Assembly (NCBI RefSeq): GCF_009649815.1
Contig: NZ_WJIC01000016.1
Span: 1-64,000 of the forward strand
Length of the DNA: 64,000 bases
Direction: 5' to 3'
DNA from: Nocardia sp. SYP-A9097
GTDB lineage: Bacteria > Actinomycetota > Actinomycetes > Mycobacteriales > Mycobacteriaceae
Made by a program: the position numbers and the translations under genes
The notes under the pieces: generated by a model
What the model saw: only the letters and a program-made list of their open reading frames with translations
Told to the model about the DNA's origin: nothing
Databases searched by the model: none
Shown: piece by piece, positions 1 through 8,869 of the stretch
Layout of the letters: each line of letters opens with the position of its first letter
Numbering within the stretch: the stretch's first letter is position 1

Positions 1-82
1 CCCCGGCGGCCACGACCGAGGCCCCGGCACCGATCAGATCCCAGAAACGACACATGACCGACTTCAACGGCAGATGACTCAT
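1..82 (-). mobile_element. IS30-like transposase, N-terminus only (runs off left edge)
   Basis: A minus-strand reading frame starts with ATG at 82 and is still open at position 1. Its 27 visible residues begin MSHLPLKSVMCRFWDLIGAG, which resembles the start of the helix-turn-helix region of actinobacterial IS30-family transposases (R-F-W-x-L-I-x-A-G followed by an Ala-rich helix). Just upstream, at about 98-128, lies a sequence that looks like a terminal inverted repeat, so the insertion sequence probably ends near 128. Only the first 27 codons are visible, so the family assignment is tentative and intactness cannot be judged. Confidence 0.5.
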
Positions 83-97
83 CAACACTCCAGATCA

Positions 98-128
98 GGG
101 GTGTTGCATCCACCACTTGAATCCACCC
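98..128. repeat. Probable terminal inverted repeat of the IS30-like element
   Basis: The segment contains GTGTTGCATCCACCACTTGA, directly upstream of the transposase start at 82. It has the position and style of an IS end. The partner repeat would lie beyond the left edge, so this cannot be confirmed in the window. Confidence 0.4.
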
Positions 129-261
129 GGCGTGTCGCGACGGTCAGTTCCCAGTGATCAATCGACCAACACGACATCGCCCGCGCTGAAAGTGGAAGCG
201 CCCGTTGGTGTCTCCGCTACGAAGGCCCCGAGTACAAACCGTCCTCGAGGCGAGGCAATAG

Positions 262-939
262 CTATACGCGCTCTGGAACCGCAGAGGCTCCGATGCCCCC
301 TGCGGCGCAGATGCCCAGCAGCGCAGTCGACTTCCCCGACCGCGCGAGTTCATTCGCCATGGTGGTGACCATCCGCGCTCCGGTCGCACCGAACGGATGA
401 CCGAGGGAAACCGAGCCGCCGTGGATATTCAATGTGGCCGGGTCGATTTCGCCGACGGCAGTGTCCCGGTCGAGGCGTTGTTTGGCCCAGTCGGTGCTGG
501 CGAGAGCCGAGACGACCGAAAGGGTTTGGGCGGCAAGGGGTTCGAAGCCGAGGGCGCGGGCCTTCTCCTCACTCATGAGCAGGACCGCCGACGCGCCATC
601 GGTAAGAGGGCTGGCATTGCCCGCGGTGACGGTGCCGTCCTTGGCGAAAACCGGTGCGAGCGTGGACAATTTCTCGACACTGGTACTCGGCCGGACCAGG
701 CCGTCGCGGGTGATGGTCTTGCCTTCGGGAGTGGTCACCGACAGGACCTCACCGTCGAAGCGCCCGAAGTCGATGGCAGCCCCAGCGCGATGGTGTGACC
801 GCGCCGCGAACTCGTCCTGTGCCGCCCGCGAAATCCCATGAATGCGAGCCATTTTCTCGGCGGATTCGCCCATGACCTCACCGCTGGTGCGTTCTTCGAT
901 CTTGGGCCGCCGCAGCACCAGGTCTATGAACGGAGCCAA
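262..939 (-). pseudogene. Thiolase (acetyl-CoA acyltransferase) C-terminal remnant
   Basis: The 225 residues match the C-terminal half of thiolases of the FadA/FadI kind. GHPFGATGAR carries the conserved active-site His, and CAAGGIGA carries the second catalytic Cys near the C-terminus, followed by a normal stop. The N-terminal half (about 200 residues with the nucleophilic Cys) is absent. Upstream the frame stays open to a stop near 1020, but it encodes sequence unlike a thiolase and there is no good ATG (the first plausible start is a TTG). The break coincides with the end of a ~130 bp intergenic repeat (about 968-1100). I read this as a 5'-truncated, non-functional gene. In related genomes secA usually follows hpf here, so this looks like a rearranged junction. 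Confidence 0.7.
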
Positions 940-967
940 TTGCGCTGCGGCCGCGAGGTAAGAAAGA

Positions 968-1105
968 AAACAGCCCCGCCTCCCCGCGACTTTTGCCGGT
1001 CGTAGGGAGCGCCGAAACTAACGTTCCGGGCCGCCGACACGCACGCGGCCCGGTTCGAGGTGGGTGGGGAGTTACCCTCCCCCGAAATCAGTTGGTTCCT
1101 TTTGC
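968..1105 (-). repeat. Intergenic repeat copy B (~130 bp, also at 4473-4612)
   Basis: This segment shares ordered blocks with 4473-4612, in the same orientation and with almost the same overall length: CCCCGCCTC(C/T)CCGCG, then TTTTGCCG, then TGGGGAGTTACCC, then CGAAATCAGT followed by GGTT. The middle is divergent. Both copies sit directly 3' of a minus-strand gene (hpf here, mtrB there). It may be a dispersed element or a duplicated intergenic region. Confidence 0.55.
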
Positions 1106-1108
1106 CAC

Positions 1109-1831
1109 CTACGAGAGACGGATGATGCCGTAGTCGAATGCGTGGCGGCGGTAGACGACCGACGGTTGGTCGGTCTCCTTGTCCTGGAACAGGAAGAAAT
1201 CGTGGCCGACGAGCTCCATTTGGTAGAGGGCGTCGTCAACCGTCATGGGGATGGCGGGATGGGTCTTGGTACGGACGACGTGACCCGGTCCGGCTTCGCC
1301 TTCGAGGTCCTCGCCCGTGTGATCATGTGCTCCGGACGACCCGTTCGGTGACATGAACAGCGATTCGTCGATCAGTCCCGCGGTCGCCTGGGACACCGAG
1401 ATCGGTGTCTTGTCCCCATGATGTACGCGACGGCGGTCCTTGAGCCGGCGTAGCCGGCCCTCCAGCCGCTCCACCGCCAGTTCGAGGGCGCCGTAGAAGC
1501 TGTCCGCGCAGGCTTCGGCCCGGACGACGGGCCCCTTGCCGCGAGCGGTGATCTCTATTCGCTGGCAGTTCTTACGCTGACGACGATTGCGCTCGTGGGT
1601 GAGTTCCACGTCGAACAGATAGATGGTGGGATCGAAGCGCTCGAGCCGAGAGAGCTTGTCCGCGACGTGAATTCGGAAATGTTCGGGAACACCGCCCTCG
1701 CCGAGGGTTCGTCCCTTGACCACGATCTCCGCCTGGGTGGCCCCGGCGGCTTGGTCTTCTTCTTGGATGAAATCATCCAGCAGCACCGCAGTGTCTGCAG
1801 TCTTCGCTGAAGGTCGTGAAGATGTCGTCAC
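1109..1831 (-). CDS. hpf: Ribosome hibernation promoting factor, long form
   Basis: Long-form HPF binds the 30S subunit and promotes 100S dimers, shutting down translation in stationary phase or stress. The N-terminal S30AE domain (about residues 30-140) is followed by a linker and a C-terminal dimerisation domain of about 55 residues ending in FDYGIIRLS, typical of long actinobacterial HPF. The 240-residue length fits. I chose the GTG at 1831 because GGGAGG lies five bases upstream; the frame extends 26 codons further but that part is not HPF-like. comF lies 181 bases upstream on the same strand. The gene order comF-hpf matches mycobacteria, but the expected downstream secA is replaced by a thiolase remnant. 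Confidence 0.92.
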   Translation of the reverse strand: MTTSSRPSAKTADTAVLLDDFIQEEDQAAGATQAEIVVKGRTLGEGGVPEHFRIHVADKLSRLERFDPTIYLFDVELTHERNRRQRKNCQRIEITARGKGPVVRAEACADSFYGALELAVERLEGRLRRLKDRRRVHHGDKTPISVSQATAGLIDESLFMSPNGSSGAHDHTGEDLEGEAGPGHVVRTKTHPAIPMTVDDALYQMELVGHDFFLFQDKETDQPSVVYRRHAFDYGIIRLS

Positions 1832-2012
1832 GCGTACCTCCCGGATCTGGCCGCACAAATCACTCACGCGGCGGGATTGAAACGTGTGCCGATCGAAATC
1901 GCCCGGCACATCTTGTCCGAGGCGCCACCTCCAAACTCCGAGTTCGGGTGTCTGATCGCCACGCTAGTTCGCCAGCGACCTGTCCGCCAGTGTTCACGCA
2001 AATTTCGAAGAA

Positions 2013-2657
2013 TCAAGCGTGGCACGTAACCAGCGCGGCACGAACCCGCACTCCGGCATCGTGTAGCGCACGGGTCGATTCGCACACCGTGGCCCCCGTG
2101 GTCAACACGTCATCGATGAGCACTACCTCGGCATTTGCCGGAAATCTGGCGCTCTCGGGGCAGCCGGGAGCTACGATGATCCGCCCTCGCAGATTGTGCT
2201 GGCGGTCGCTCCGATTCAGGCCCACCGAATCCCGCACACCCGGTCTCATATGCAGTACCCGGGCGAGTCGGCAATCGGGCAGCCAACTCGCCGCGACGTG
2301 CGCGGAACGCAGTACCGGGTCACCGCCGCGGCGTCGCGCGGCAACCCTGCGGGTGGGCGCCGGAACCAGTATCAGGGGCCGCGCGCCGTCGCGTAATTGA
2401 TCCAGCCCCCTGGCCAGGGCCACCCCCAGTGAGTGTGCCAAGTCGGCGCGTCGCTCTTCCTTGGCGGCCAGCACCGCCCGCCGCGGCGCACCCCGGTAGG
2501 GCGCGAGCGCCCAGCACGGCACACCGGGATCCGCCCTGGGGCGCAGCCGGATCGGTGGACCGGAGAGCGCGGCGGCGCACTGCGCGCACCATGCCGTACC
2601 GCTCATCCCGCAACCGCCGCAGGCGCGCGGCAGGATCAGATCCAGCAGCTCCCCCAT
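2013..2657 (-). CDS. comF: ComF family phosphoribosyltransferase-like protein
   Basis: This 214-residue protein has the ComF layout. An N-terminal zinc-binding half carries C13-x2-C16 and C24-x2-C27. A type I phosphoribosyltransferase domain ends with the PRPP-binding loop VVLIDDVLTTGAT at about residues 180-192. In naturally competent bacteria ComFC takes part in DNA uptake; in actinobacteria the role is unknown and may concern nucleotide salvage. The gene follows lpqB closely (15 bases between stop and start) and probably belongs to the mtrA-mtrB-lpqB transcription unit. Confidence 0.85.
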   Translation of the reverse strand: MGELLDLILPRACGGCGMSGTAWCAQCAAALSGPPIRLRPRADPGVPCWALAPYRGAPRRAVLAAKEERRADLAHSLGVALARGLDQLRDGARPLILVPAPTRRVAARRRGGDPVLRSAHVAASWLPDCRLARVLHMRPGVRDSVGLNRSDRQHNLRGRIIVAPGCPESARFPANAEVVLIDDVLTTGATVCESTRALHDAGVRVRAALVTCHA

Positions 2658-2672
2658 GGCCTCAGTGTGCGC

Positions 2673-4472
2673 CTAGCCGGGCAGCACCGGGACCGCATTG
2701 CCGCCGAGTCCCGGAACTTCGCGCCAGTAGTATTCGCCGCCTTCGGGATTGCGGGTCAGTTCCAGTACGGCGCGGGAGTCGGCGACGTATTCGTGGTCGA
2801 GTGAAACGCTCACCACGCGCACCGGCGGAGTCAGGTTCTGGGTGGTCTGTGGTTGAAACCCGGAGCCGTCCACCAGAACCCCCGCAACGGGGTCCACATT
2901 GCCTTCTCGCGCGACGATCACACGTTCGTCGGTCTGCCAGTCCACCGAGACCGCGTTGGTGCTCAAACCGACGGCCAGGGGCAGTGGTGAGGTGAGCGCG
3001 AATTTGCCGGCGGACCGTGGCGCGACCACCGCGACGTACACCTTGCCGTTGGCGATCAGGGCCGCCCGCGCGCCCGAGGGCGAGATGCGCAATTCGGTGA
3101 TGAGCCCGCGCGGGGCATTGGAATTGGCGGCCGCGGCGGTCAATTCGGTGATGTCGACATCCTGTACCGACACATTGCCGGTGCCGCGATCGTGTACGGC
3201 GCGGATCACCCGGTCGCCGTCCACCACGGCCCATGCGGAGGTGCCGTCGGACGGCCAGGACGGGCGGGCGAAGGTGCCGCCGGTGGCGACCGGGAAGCCC
3301 TGCCCGTCATAGGTGCCGATGATGAGGGTGCGCTCCGGTTCCGGTTCGGGGCGACCGGATTTGGCGACGGCGGCGACGAGTTGCCCGTCCGGGGAGAGCG
3401 CCACCGATTGCAGGGTGTGTGTGGTGCCGAAGAAGCCGGGCGCGGCGGTGATGCCGTTCTCGGTGACCGCGACCAGGGAGCCGTCGCGGACCGCGTGCAA
3501 TCCGGCGCGGTTGTGCGCGATGACATCCGGGCTCATGGTCTCCACGTCGGCGCGGTTCCAGCCGGTGGCGGCGTAACGTTCGTCGAGGGGTTTGCCGTCG
3601 GCGAGCAGGAAGTACGGTCCGAGGACCTCGGCTCCGGCGAGGGTGAGCACGACCTGGGTTGCCAAGAGCTCCTTGGCTTTCGGGTCGAGGGTGGTGGCTC
3701 CGGCGAAGTCGACCTGCACGCCGCCCGAACCGACGCCGACATTGTCGGTCTCGCCATTGGATTTGGTGACGGGCCCACGCAGGGTGACCCCGCCCGAGAG
3801 CGGATTGCGCACGGCGGGTGCGAGCGTCTCCTGGGGGCCTTCGGTGAGCATGCCCAGAAGTCGTTGCGATAGTTGGTCTTTGCGCACGGAGATCCAGCGC
3901 AGGTCCGGAACCATGGCCATTCCGGACAGATTGGAGAAGAACAGCGAGTACCGCTTGTATGACTTGGCGAACGCGGTCTGTTCGATGATGGCGCCGGGTG
4001 GTAGATCGTCCACCCGCCATTCGCCGTCGACATTCACCATTTCGATCTTGTTCTCCAGCGTGCCGTCGCCGGGCCGGTAGGCCCCGTCGGTGGCGAGTTC
4101 GCCGATCTTGCGGGCCCGGATCACGTAGGTCGCGGAGTCGGCGGTGCGGGATTCGCGCAGGGTGTCGGGCCGGTCCACGATGGTGGTGCCGGCCGCGTCG
4201 TCCCAGCGCGCGTTGGCGGCGGGCGAGAGGAATTGCCGGGCCGCCTGATGCCGATTGGTGGGGTCGGCGGTGGCCTGGAGGAAATCGCGGAGTAGCTGAT
4301 CGGGTTCGCGGCCCGAAATGGGCGGTGTCAGACCGGCACTGGTGGGTTGCCGATCCAGCGTGCCGAGGGCCTGCGGGGCCGAGGAGTCCGGCAGGTTGGC
4401 GCAGGCGGTGAGGCCGATCAGACAGCCGACAACCACCAGCGCCCTTGCCAGGCGCGACTGCCCAAACCTCAT
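2673..4472 (-). CDS. lpqB: Lipoprotein LpqB, MtrAB accessory protein
   Basis: LpqB is an extracytoplasmic lipoprotein that in mycobacteria interacts with the sensor MtrB and tunes MtrA signalling and cell-wall homeostasis. The N-terminus is a lipoprotein signal peptide with lipobox LTAC and the lipidated Cys at residue 24. A GerMN-type domain occupies roughly residues 180-340 and a beta-propeller-like C-terminal region follows; 599 residues is the usual length. GGGGGAG lies just before the ATG. Unlike a tightly overlapping operon, 142 bases separate it from mtrB, and that gap carries a repeat shared with the region behind hpf. Confidence 0.93.
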   Translation of the reverse strand: MRFGQSRLARALVVVGCLIGLTACANLPDSSAPQALGTLDRQPTSAGLTPPISGREPDQLLRDFLQATADPTNRHQAARQFLSPAANARWDDAAGTTIVDRPDTLRESRTADSATYVIRARKIGELATDGAYRPGDGTLENKIEMVNVDGEWRVDDLPPGAIIEQTAFAKSYKRYSLFFSNLSGMAMVPDLRWISVRKDQLSQRLLGMLTEGPQETLAPAVRNPLSGGVTLRGPVTKSNGETDNVGVGSGGVQVDFAGATTLDPKAKELLATQVVLTLAGAEVLGPYFLLADGKPLDERYAATGWNRADVETMSPDVIAHNRAGLHAVRDGSLVAVTENGITAAPGFFGTTHTLQSVALSPDGQLVAAVAKSGRPEPEPERTLIIGTYDGQGFPVATGGTFARPSWPSDGTSAWAVVDGDRVIRAVHDRGTGNVSVQDVDITELTAAAANSNAPRGLITELRISPSGARAALIANGKVYVAVVAPRSAGKFALTSPLPLAVGLSTNAVSVDWQTDERVIVAREGNVDPVAGVLVDGSGFQPQTTQNLTPPVRVVSVSLDHEYVADSRAVLELTRNPEGGEYYWREVPGLGGNAVPVLPG

Positions 4473-4612
4473 GGCTCCCCCGCCTCTCCGCGCCTTTTGC
4501 CGACAGTCAGGCGCGGGGAGGCCGCCGTCGCGGACCGGCGGTAGAGCTTCCGGCCGAGTCGCGAGGTGCCTGGGGAGTTACCCACTTCGTGCGAAATCAG
4601 TGGGTTACGTTT
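4473..4612 (-). repeat. Intergenic repeat copy A between mtrB and lpqB, with hairpin
   Basis: This gap shares several blocks with 968-1105 (see that entry). It also contains a 7-bp stem, ACCCACT at 4580-4586 pairing with AGTGGGT at 4599-4605, placed just after the mtrB stop. The hairpin could attenuate or partly terminate transcription from mtrB into lpqB. The lpqB Shine-Dalgarno lies in the other end of the repeat. Confidence 0.55.
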
Positions 4613-4614
4613 CC

Positions 4615-6531
4615 TCATGGCTTTCCGTCCCCTTGGTCGGCGAGCACTGTGTCATCGGGACTGTCCGGCGGGGTATCGCCGGATGCGAGCGGTAACACGG
4701 ATTGCGCGCCGTCACCGGATTCCGGTGTGGCGGGGGCGGTTTCGGGGGGTGGGCCCACCGTCAACTGTTCGTAGGGTTCGGCGGTGGCGAGTTCGTAGGG
4801 TTCGCCGGTGGCCGGGTCGATGGGGTCGGCGGCGGCGAGCTCGGATTCGGTTGGGGTGGAGTCGGAGTGGTCCTGGGTGGATTCGGCGGTGCCGATGTCC
4901 AGGGCAAGTTGTTCGGCGGTGACGCCGCCGCGGGTTTTGGGTGGTTCCAGTGGCAGCGGGCTGACGCCGAGTTTCTTGCTGCGCACCAGCGGCAGGGTGA
5001 GGCGGAAGCTGGCGCCGACGCCGATCTCACCCCAGGCCTCGAGTTTGCCCTCGTGCAGGTTGGCGTCCTCGACGCTGATGGACAGGCCCAAACCGGTTCC
5101 GCCGGAACGCCGCATGCGGGAAGGGTCCGAACGCCAGAAGCGGTTGAAGACGAGTTTCTCCTCGCCGGGCCGCAGGCCGACGCCCTGATCGCGGACCACG
5201 ATGGCGACGGCATTGGCGTTGCCGTCACCGCGCATGCGCATGAGGACGGGTTTGCCCTCGCTGTGGTCGATGGCATTGGCGAGCAGGTTGCGCAGTACGC
5301 GTTCGACGCGGCGCGGATCAACCTCTGCCACAAGGGGTTCCTCGGGCATGTCGACGACAAGTTCGACGCCGGATTCGCTGGCCAGGTGCCGCACGGTGGA
5401 GACGGCGGCTCGCGCGCACATGCGCACGTCGAGCGATTCCACTTGCAGCTCGGCCACACCCGCGTCGTGGCGGCTGATTTCGAGCAGGTCGTTGAGGAGT
5501 CCCTCGAACCGATCCAGTTCGTTCACAAGGAGTTCGGCCGAGCGCGCGAGGGCGGGATCGAGGTCGTCGCTGGAGCCGTGGATAAGGTCGGCGGCCATAC
5601 GGACGGTGGTCAGCGGCGTGCGTAGTTCATGGCTGACGTCGGAGGTGAAGCGCCGCTGCAGGTTTCCGAATTCCTCGAGCTGGGTGATCTGATTCGAGAG
5701 GCTTTCGGCCATCTCGTTGAACGACATGGCCAGCCTGGCCATGTCGTCTTCACCGCGCACGAGCATTCGCTCTTTGAGTCGTCCGTCGGCGAAGCGGGAG
5801 GCGATGCGCGCCGCGGATCGAATGGGCAGCACCACCTGTCGCGTCACCAGGGCTGTGATGGCGGCGAGCAACACCAGCAGCACGATGCCGCCGATGAGCA
5901 TGGTGCCGCGCATGAGGTCCAGCGAGCGTTTCTCATTGGTGAGCGGGAAGACCAGATAGATCTCCAGCGTCGGTACATCGGCGGCGGGGCTGCCGATGAC
6001 CAGCGCCGAGCCGCGATAGCCGTCCGGATCGGAGACCGTCGCGAACTGGTAGCTGACCTGGCGCTCCTGCACGAAATGCCGTAGCTCGGGCGGGATTTCC
6101 TGGATCGGCCCGGCACTCAGCTCGGATTGCGAGTCGCCGACCATGGCCAGCGCGGAGTCGTAACTGCCTGCCGCGCCACCGGATTGGGAGCCGCCGCCCC
6201 CGGCCAGGGCGCGGCGGGCATCCTCCAATCGAGCCAGCTGGGTACTGGAGTCGTGTACGCCGGTGAGCGTGGCCTGCACCGTGTTTCGGGCGCGGCTCAT
6301 CTCCTCGACGGCCGCGTTTATCTTCGCGTCCAAGAGCCGGTCGGTGATCTGCGAGGTGAGCACGACTCCGAGAATCGTGATCACGATCAGCGACAGGGTC
6401 AGGGTGGACACGACAACGCGCAGTTGCAGCGAACCACGCCAAACGTGGCCCAGTCGCTCACCTACGGCGCGGAACCAGGCCACCACTACCGCCAGCCACC
6501 GCTGAACGCGGTTTCTGGAGTCACCGATCAC
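4615..6531 (-). CDS. mtrB: Sensor histidine kinase MtrB
   Basis: MtrB is the membrane sensor kinase that phosphorylates MtrA, linking septum and cell-wall status to division and cell-wall hydrolase genes. Visible features are an N-terminal transmembrane segment (about residues 38-60), an extracytoplasmic region, a second transmembrane segment (about 205-230), a HAMP domain, the phosphorylated His near residue 301 in SHELRTPLTTVR, and an ATPase domain with GxGLGLSI. The C-terminal ~90 residues are acidic and low-complexity (repeated ATAEPYE-like units). Its GTG start overlaps the mtrA stop by four bases (GTGA), implying translational coupling. Confidence 0.95.
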   Translation of the reverse strand: MIGDSRNRVQRWLAVVVAWFRAVGERLGHVWRGSLQLRVVVSTLTLSLIVITILGVVLTSQITDRLLDAKINAAVEEMSRARNTVQATLTGVHDSSTQLARLEDARRALAGGGGSQSGGAAGSYDSALAMVGDSQSELSAGPIQEIPPELRHFVQERQVSYQFATVSDPDGYRGSALVIGSPAADVPTLEIYLVFPLTNEKRSLDLMRGTMLIGGIVLLVLLAAITALVTRQVVLPIRSAARIASRFADGRLKERMLVRGEDDMARLAMSFNEMAESLSNQITQLEEFGNLQRRFTSDVSHELRTPLTTVRMAADLIHGSSDDLDPALARSAELLVNELDRFEGLLNDLLEISRHDAGVAELQVESLDVRMCARAAVSTVRHLASESGVELVVDMPEEPLVAEVDPRRVERVLRNLLANAIDHSEGKPVLMRMRGDGNANAVAIVVRDQGVGLRPGEEKLVFNRFWRSDPSRMRRSGGTGLGLSISVEDANLHEGKLEAWGEIGVGASFRLTLPLVRSKKLGVSPLPLEPPKTRGGVTAEQLALDIGTAESTQDHSDSTPTESELAAADPIDPATGEPYELATAEPYEQLTVGPPPETAPATPESGDGAQSVLPLASGDTPPDSPDDTVLADQGDGKP

Positions 6532-7205
6532 GGCGGTCCGGCCTTGTAGCCCACCCCACGCACGGTCAGTACGATCTCCGGATTTTCGGGATCCTTCTCC
6601 ACCTTGGCGCGCAGCCGCTGCACGTGCACATTGACCAGGCGGGTATCGGCGGCATGCCGGTAACCCCAGACCTGTTCGAGCAGTACTTCACGGGTGAACA
6701 CCTGGCGGGGCTTACGAGCGAGCGCCACCAGCAGATCGAATTCCAGTGGAGTGAGCGAGATCTGCGTACCGCCGCGGGTCACCTTGTGCGCGGGCACGTC
6801 GATGACGATGTCCGCGATGGACAACAGTTCCTGTGGCTCTTCCTCGGTGCGGCGCAGGCGGGCCCGCACCCGAGCAACGAGTTCCTTCGGCTTGAAGGGC
6901 TTGACGATGTAATCGTCTGCGCCGGACTCCAACCCCAGGACGACGTCGACCGTATCGGTCTTCGCCGTCAGCATCACGATGGGCACTCCCGAATCGGCTC
7001 GCAGCACCCGGCATACATCGATACCGTTCATGCCGGGCAGCATGAGATCCAGCAACACCAGATCCGGGCGCAGCTCCCGGACCGCTGTCAGCGCCTGCGT
7101 GCCGTCACCGACGACGTGAGGGTCGAATCCCTCACCCCGCAAGACGATCGTGAGCATCTCAGCGAGAGCCATATCGTCGTCGACGACCAGAATCTTGGGC
7201 TTCAT
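6528..7205 (-). CDS. mtrA: Response regulator MtrA (OmpR family)
   Basis: MtrA is the essential OmpR/PhoB-type regulator of replication, division and cell-wall genes in mycobacteria. The 225-residue protein has a receiver domain with acidic pocket D9-D11, phospho-acceptor D53 (in LVLLDLMLPG) and conserved Lys (VKPFKPKEL). A winged-helix DNA-binding domain begins near residue 130. It is the first gene of mtrA-mtrB-lpqB-comF; the upstream tmk gene is 77 bases away on the same strand. Confidence 0.96.
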   Translation of the reverse strand: MKPKILVVDDDMALAEMLTIVLRGEGFDPHVVGDGTQALTAVRELRPDLVLLDLMLPGMNGIDVCRVLRADSGVPIVMLTAKTDTVDVVLGLESGADDYIVKPFKPKELVARVRARLRRTEEEPQELLSIADIVIDVPAHKVTRGGTQISLTPLEFDLLVALARKPRQVFTREVLLEQVWGYRHAADTRLVNVHVQRLRAKVEKDPENPEIVLTVRGVGYKAGPP

Positions 7206-7282
7206 AAGACTATGTTGTCACCTCTCCGGCTCCAATCAGGCCGCCACGCCAACACTCGTGACCTGTCGGCGCACATCCAACC

Positions 7283-7930
7283 CTATCCAGCAAAGATTTC
7301 CGCGAGCCGCGCGGCAAGTGTTGCCGGATCGTCATCGCTCCGATGCACCCACCATGTTCCATGCCAATTGGTTTCGGCAAGGCAACGGTAGACGGTTCCG
7401 GTGCGGCGTTGCAGCCCACCATCTTTTTCGTAGGCGTCGAGCGCGCGAGTCGTGTCTTGCGCGCCGCGTTGCCGGGCGCGTTCCTCGGCGATTTCGACCG
7501 GAACATCCAGGAGAATCTGAACATCCGGGACAGGCATGGCGAAGCGCGTGAACTCCAATTCGGCTACCCAGGCCACGATTTCGCCGTCGGCATCCTGTTC
7601 CAGCCGGGCCGCGGAGTAGGCCGCATTGGAGGCCACATAGCGATCCAGCAGCACAATGTCATTGTCCGCCAGCAGTTTCGAGAGTTCATCGGCCGCGTCG
7701 GCGCGGTCCCGCGCGAACAGCAATGCCATGGCATTCACCGACCCCGCGAGATCACCGTGCCGACCCCGTAGCGCCTCGGCGGCGATATCGGCATACACCG
7801 AGACGCCGTAGCGCGGAAACGCCAGCGTCGCCACCCGCAGCCCGCGGGCGCGCAGATCGGTGACGACGGCATCGGTCAGCGTGCGTTTACCCGCACCGTC
7901 GAGCCCTTCTACCGGAATCAGCGCACCCAT
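7283..7930 (-). CDS. tmk: Thymidylate kinase
   Basis: Thymidylate kinase phosphorylates dTMP to dTDP for DNA synthesis. The P-loop VEGLDGAGKRT is at the extreme N-terminus, and the DR motif (LLDRYVASNAAYSA) that positions dTMP follows around residue 95. At 215 residues from the ATG at 7930 the protein has normal length. The frame extends 58 codons further upstream, but that sequence is not conserved kinase. tmk directly upstream of mtrA is also the mycobacterial order. Confidence 0.93.
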   Translation of the reverse strand: MGALIPVEGLDGAGKRTLTDAVVTDLRARGLRVATLAFPRYGVSVYADIAAEALRGRHGDLAGSVNAMALLFARDRADAADELSKLLADNDIVLLDRYVASNAAYSAARLEQDADGEIVAWVAELEFTRFAMPVPDVQILLDVPVEIAEERARQRGAQDTTRALDAYEKDGGLQRRTGTVYRCLAETNWHGTWWVHRSDDDPATLAARLAEIFAG

Positions 7931-8085
7931 GGTCGCGAGCGTACAGAATGCCGATAAGCGCAGGCTCAGCCGGTGCGCATCTCCCGGCCACGACCTACAT
8001 CGGCCCGCAAGCGAGCGGAACTGAAACAGGCGCGATTCATTTCTTGTAGGGTCCGATGCACTATCACCGACAAGGAGCACACCTG

Positions 8086-8355
8086 ATGAAAAACCCCCTC
8101 GCACACAATCTTCCGCGCGCAGCCGTCGGCGCCTTCGCCATAGCCGCCGCCATCGCCGCGGCCGGCACCGCCACCGCCGCCCCGGTCACTGTGGAACCCG
8201 CCACCCCAGTAGCGTCACCGGCCGATTCCGGCTCCGGCGGATCCGGTTCCAGCAATATCGGCGGCACCGGATCAAGCGCAAGCGAACTGATCAATGCCGG
8301 CCTGTGCACCCTCAAGGGCGGCAAATGGATTCCCCTCATCGACATCTGCCTCTGA
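8086..8355 (+). CDS. Small secreted protein with a two-Cys C-terminus, unknown function
   Basis: An 89-residue ORF starts at ATG 8086 with AAGGAG eight bases upstream. It begins with a classical signal peptide: basic N-region, an alanine-rich hydrophobic stretch at about residues 11-30, and an AxA-type site near ATAA-APV. The mature part is about 57 residues: a Pro/Ser/Gly-rich segment and then a compact tail LCTLKGGKWIPLIDICL with two cysteines that could form a disulfide. I do not recognise a family. A stem-loop follows the stop. It lies between tmk and a decayed transposon on the opposite strand. Confidence 0.75.
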   Translation: MKNPLAHNLPRAAVGAFAIAAAIAAAGTATAAPVTVEPATPVASPADSGSGGSGSSNIGGTGSSASELINAGLCTLKGGKWIPLIDICL

Positions 8356-8357
8356 TC

Positions 8358-8868
8358 CCGGGACTGCCCCGCCGATCCTTTCGATTCGACGGGGCAGTGT
8401 CATCAACAAATCGGCGGTACCCGGGTCCTTCTCCAAGAAGTCGGACATAGCCTCGCCGGCACCCACAGAGACCACCATGCCAGGCCATCTGTGCTGCCAT
8501 TCGCCCAAGAACCCGACGAGAGCAGGCCCGGCTGAGCGCCAGTCGATCGAGCGGTATCCAACCCAGTAGTCAACTTGCACTCGCAACCGATTCAGTTCCC
8601 CAGCTCGTATCAATGAGATCATTGCGCGGTCGAATATCTCCGGCAACTCGCGGTGGAAGGAATCGCCGCCGAGCCTCACAATCGAGTCGGGTGGACTCCA
8701 TCCACTCGAGGGTAAATGGCTTGGTTGCCGCCAATCCCCTTGCTGGCAATCAGCCAGCACATCCAAAGTTCCTCCGAAGTAGCCTCCAGGCCCCGTCCAT
8801 TGCTTCACCCATCGCACAGTTGAATCCTTGTTCCGCCTTAATACAATGCCACGTAGCTCATGCCGCCT
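8358..8868 (-). pseudogene. Truncated hypothetical protein next to IS remnant
   Basis: A minus-strand frame of about 165 codons looks protein-like (for example EIFDRAMISLIRAGELNRLR and VDYWVGYRSIDWRSAGPALVGF), with lower GC than its neighbours. It has no clear start: upstream it fuses in frame with an out-of-frame part of the decayed IS4-type transposase. Downstream it runs into the antisense of the secreted-protein gene, where the sequence no longer looks protein-like. I interpret it as a gene fragment left by insertion and deletion. No family recognised. Confidence 0.4.
8363..8398 (+). terminator. Stem-loop after the small secreted protein gene
   Basis: ACTGCCCCG at 8363-8371 pairs perfectly with CGGGGCAGT at 8390-8398 around an 18-base loop, starting eight bases after the stop codon. 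No T-run follows, as is common in high-GC actinobacteria. Confidence 0.6.
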
Positions 8869-8869
8869 G

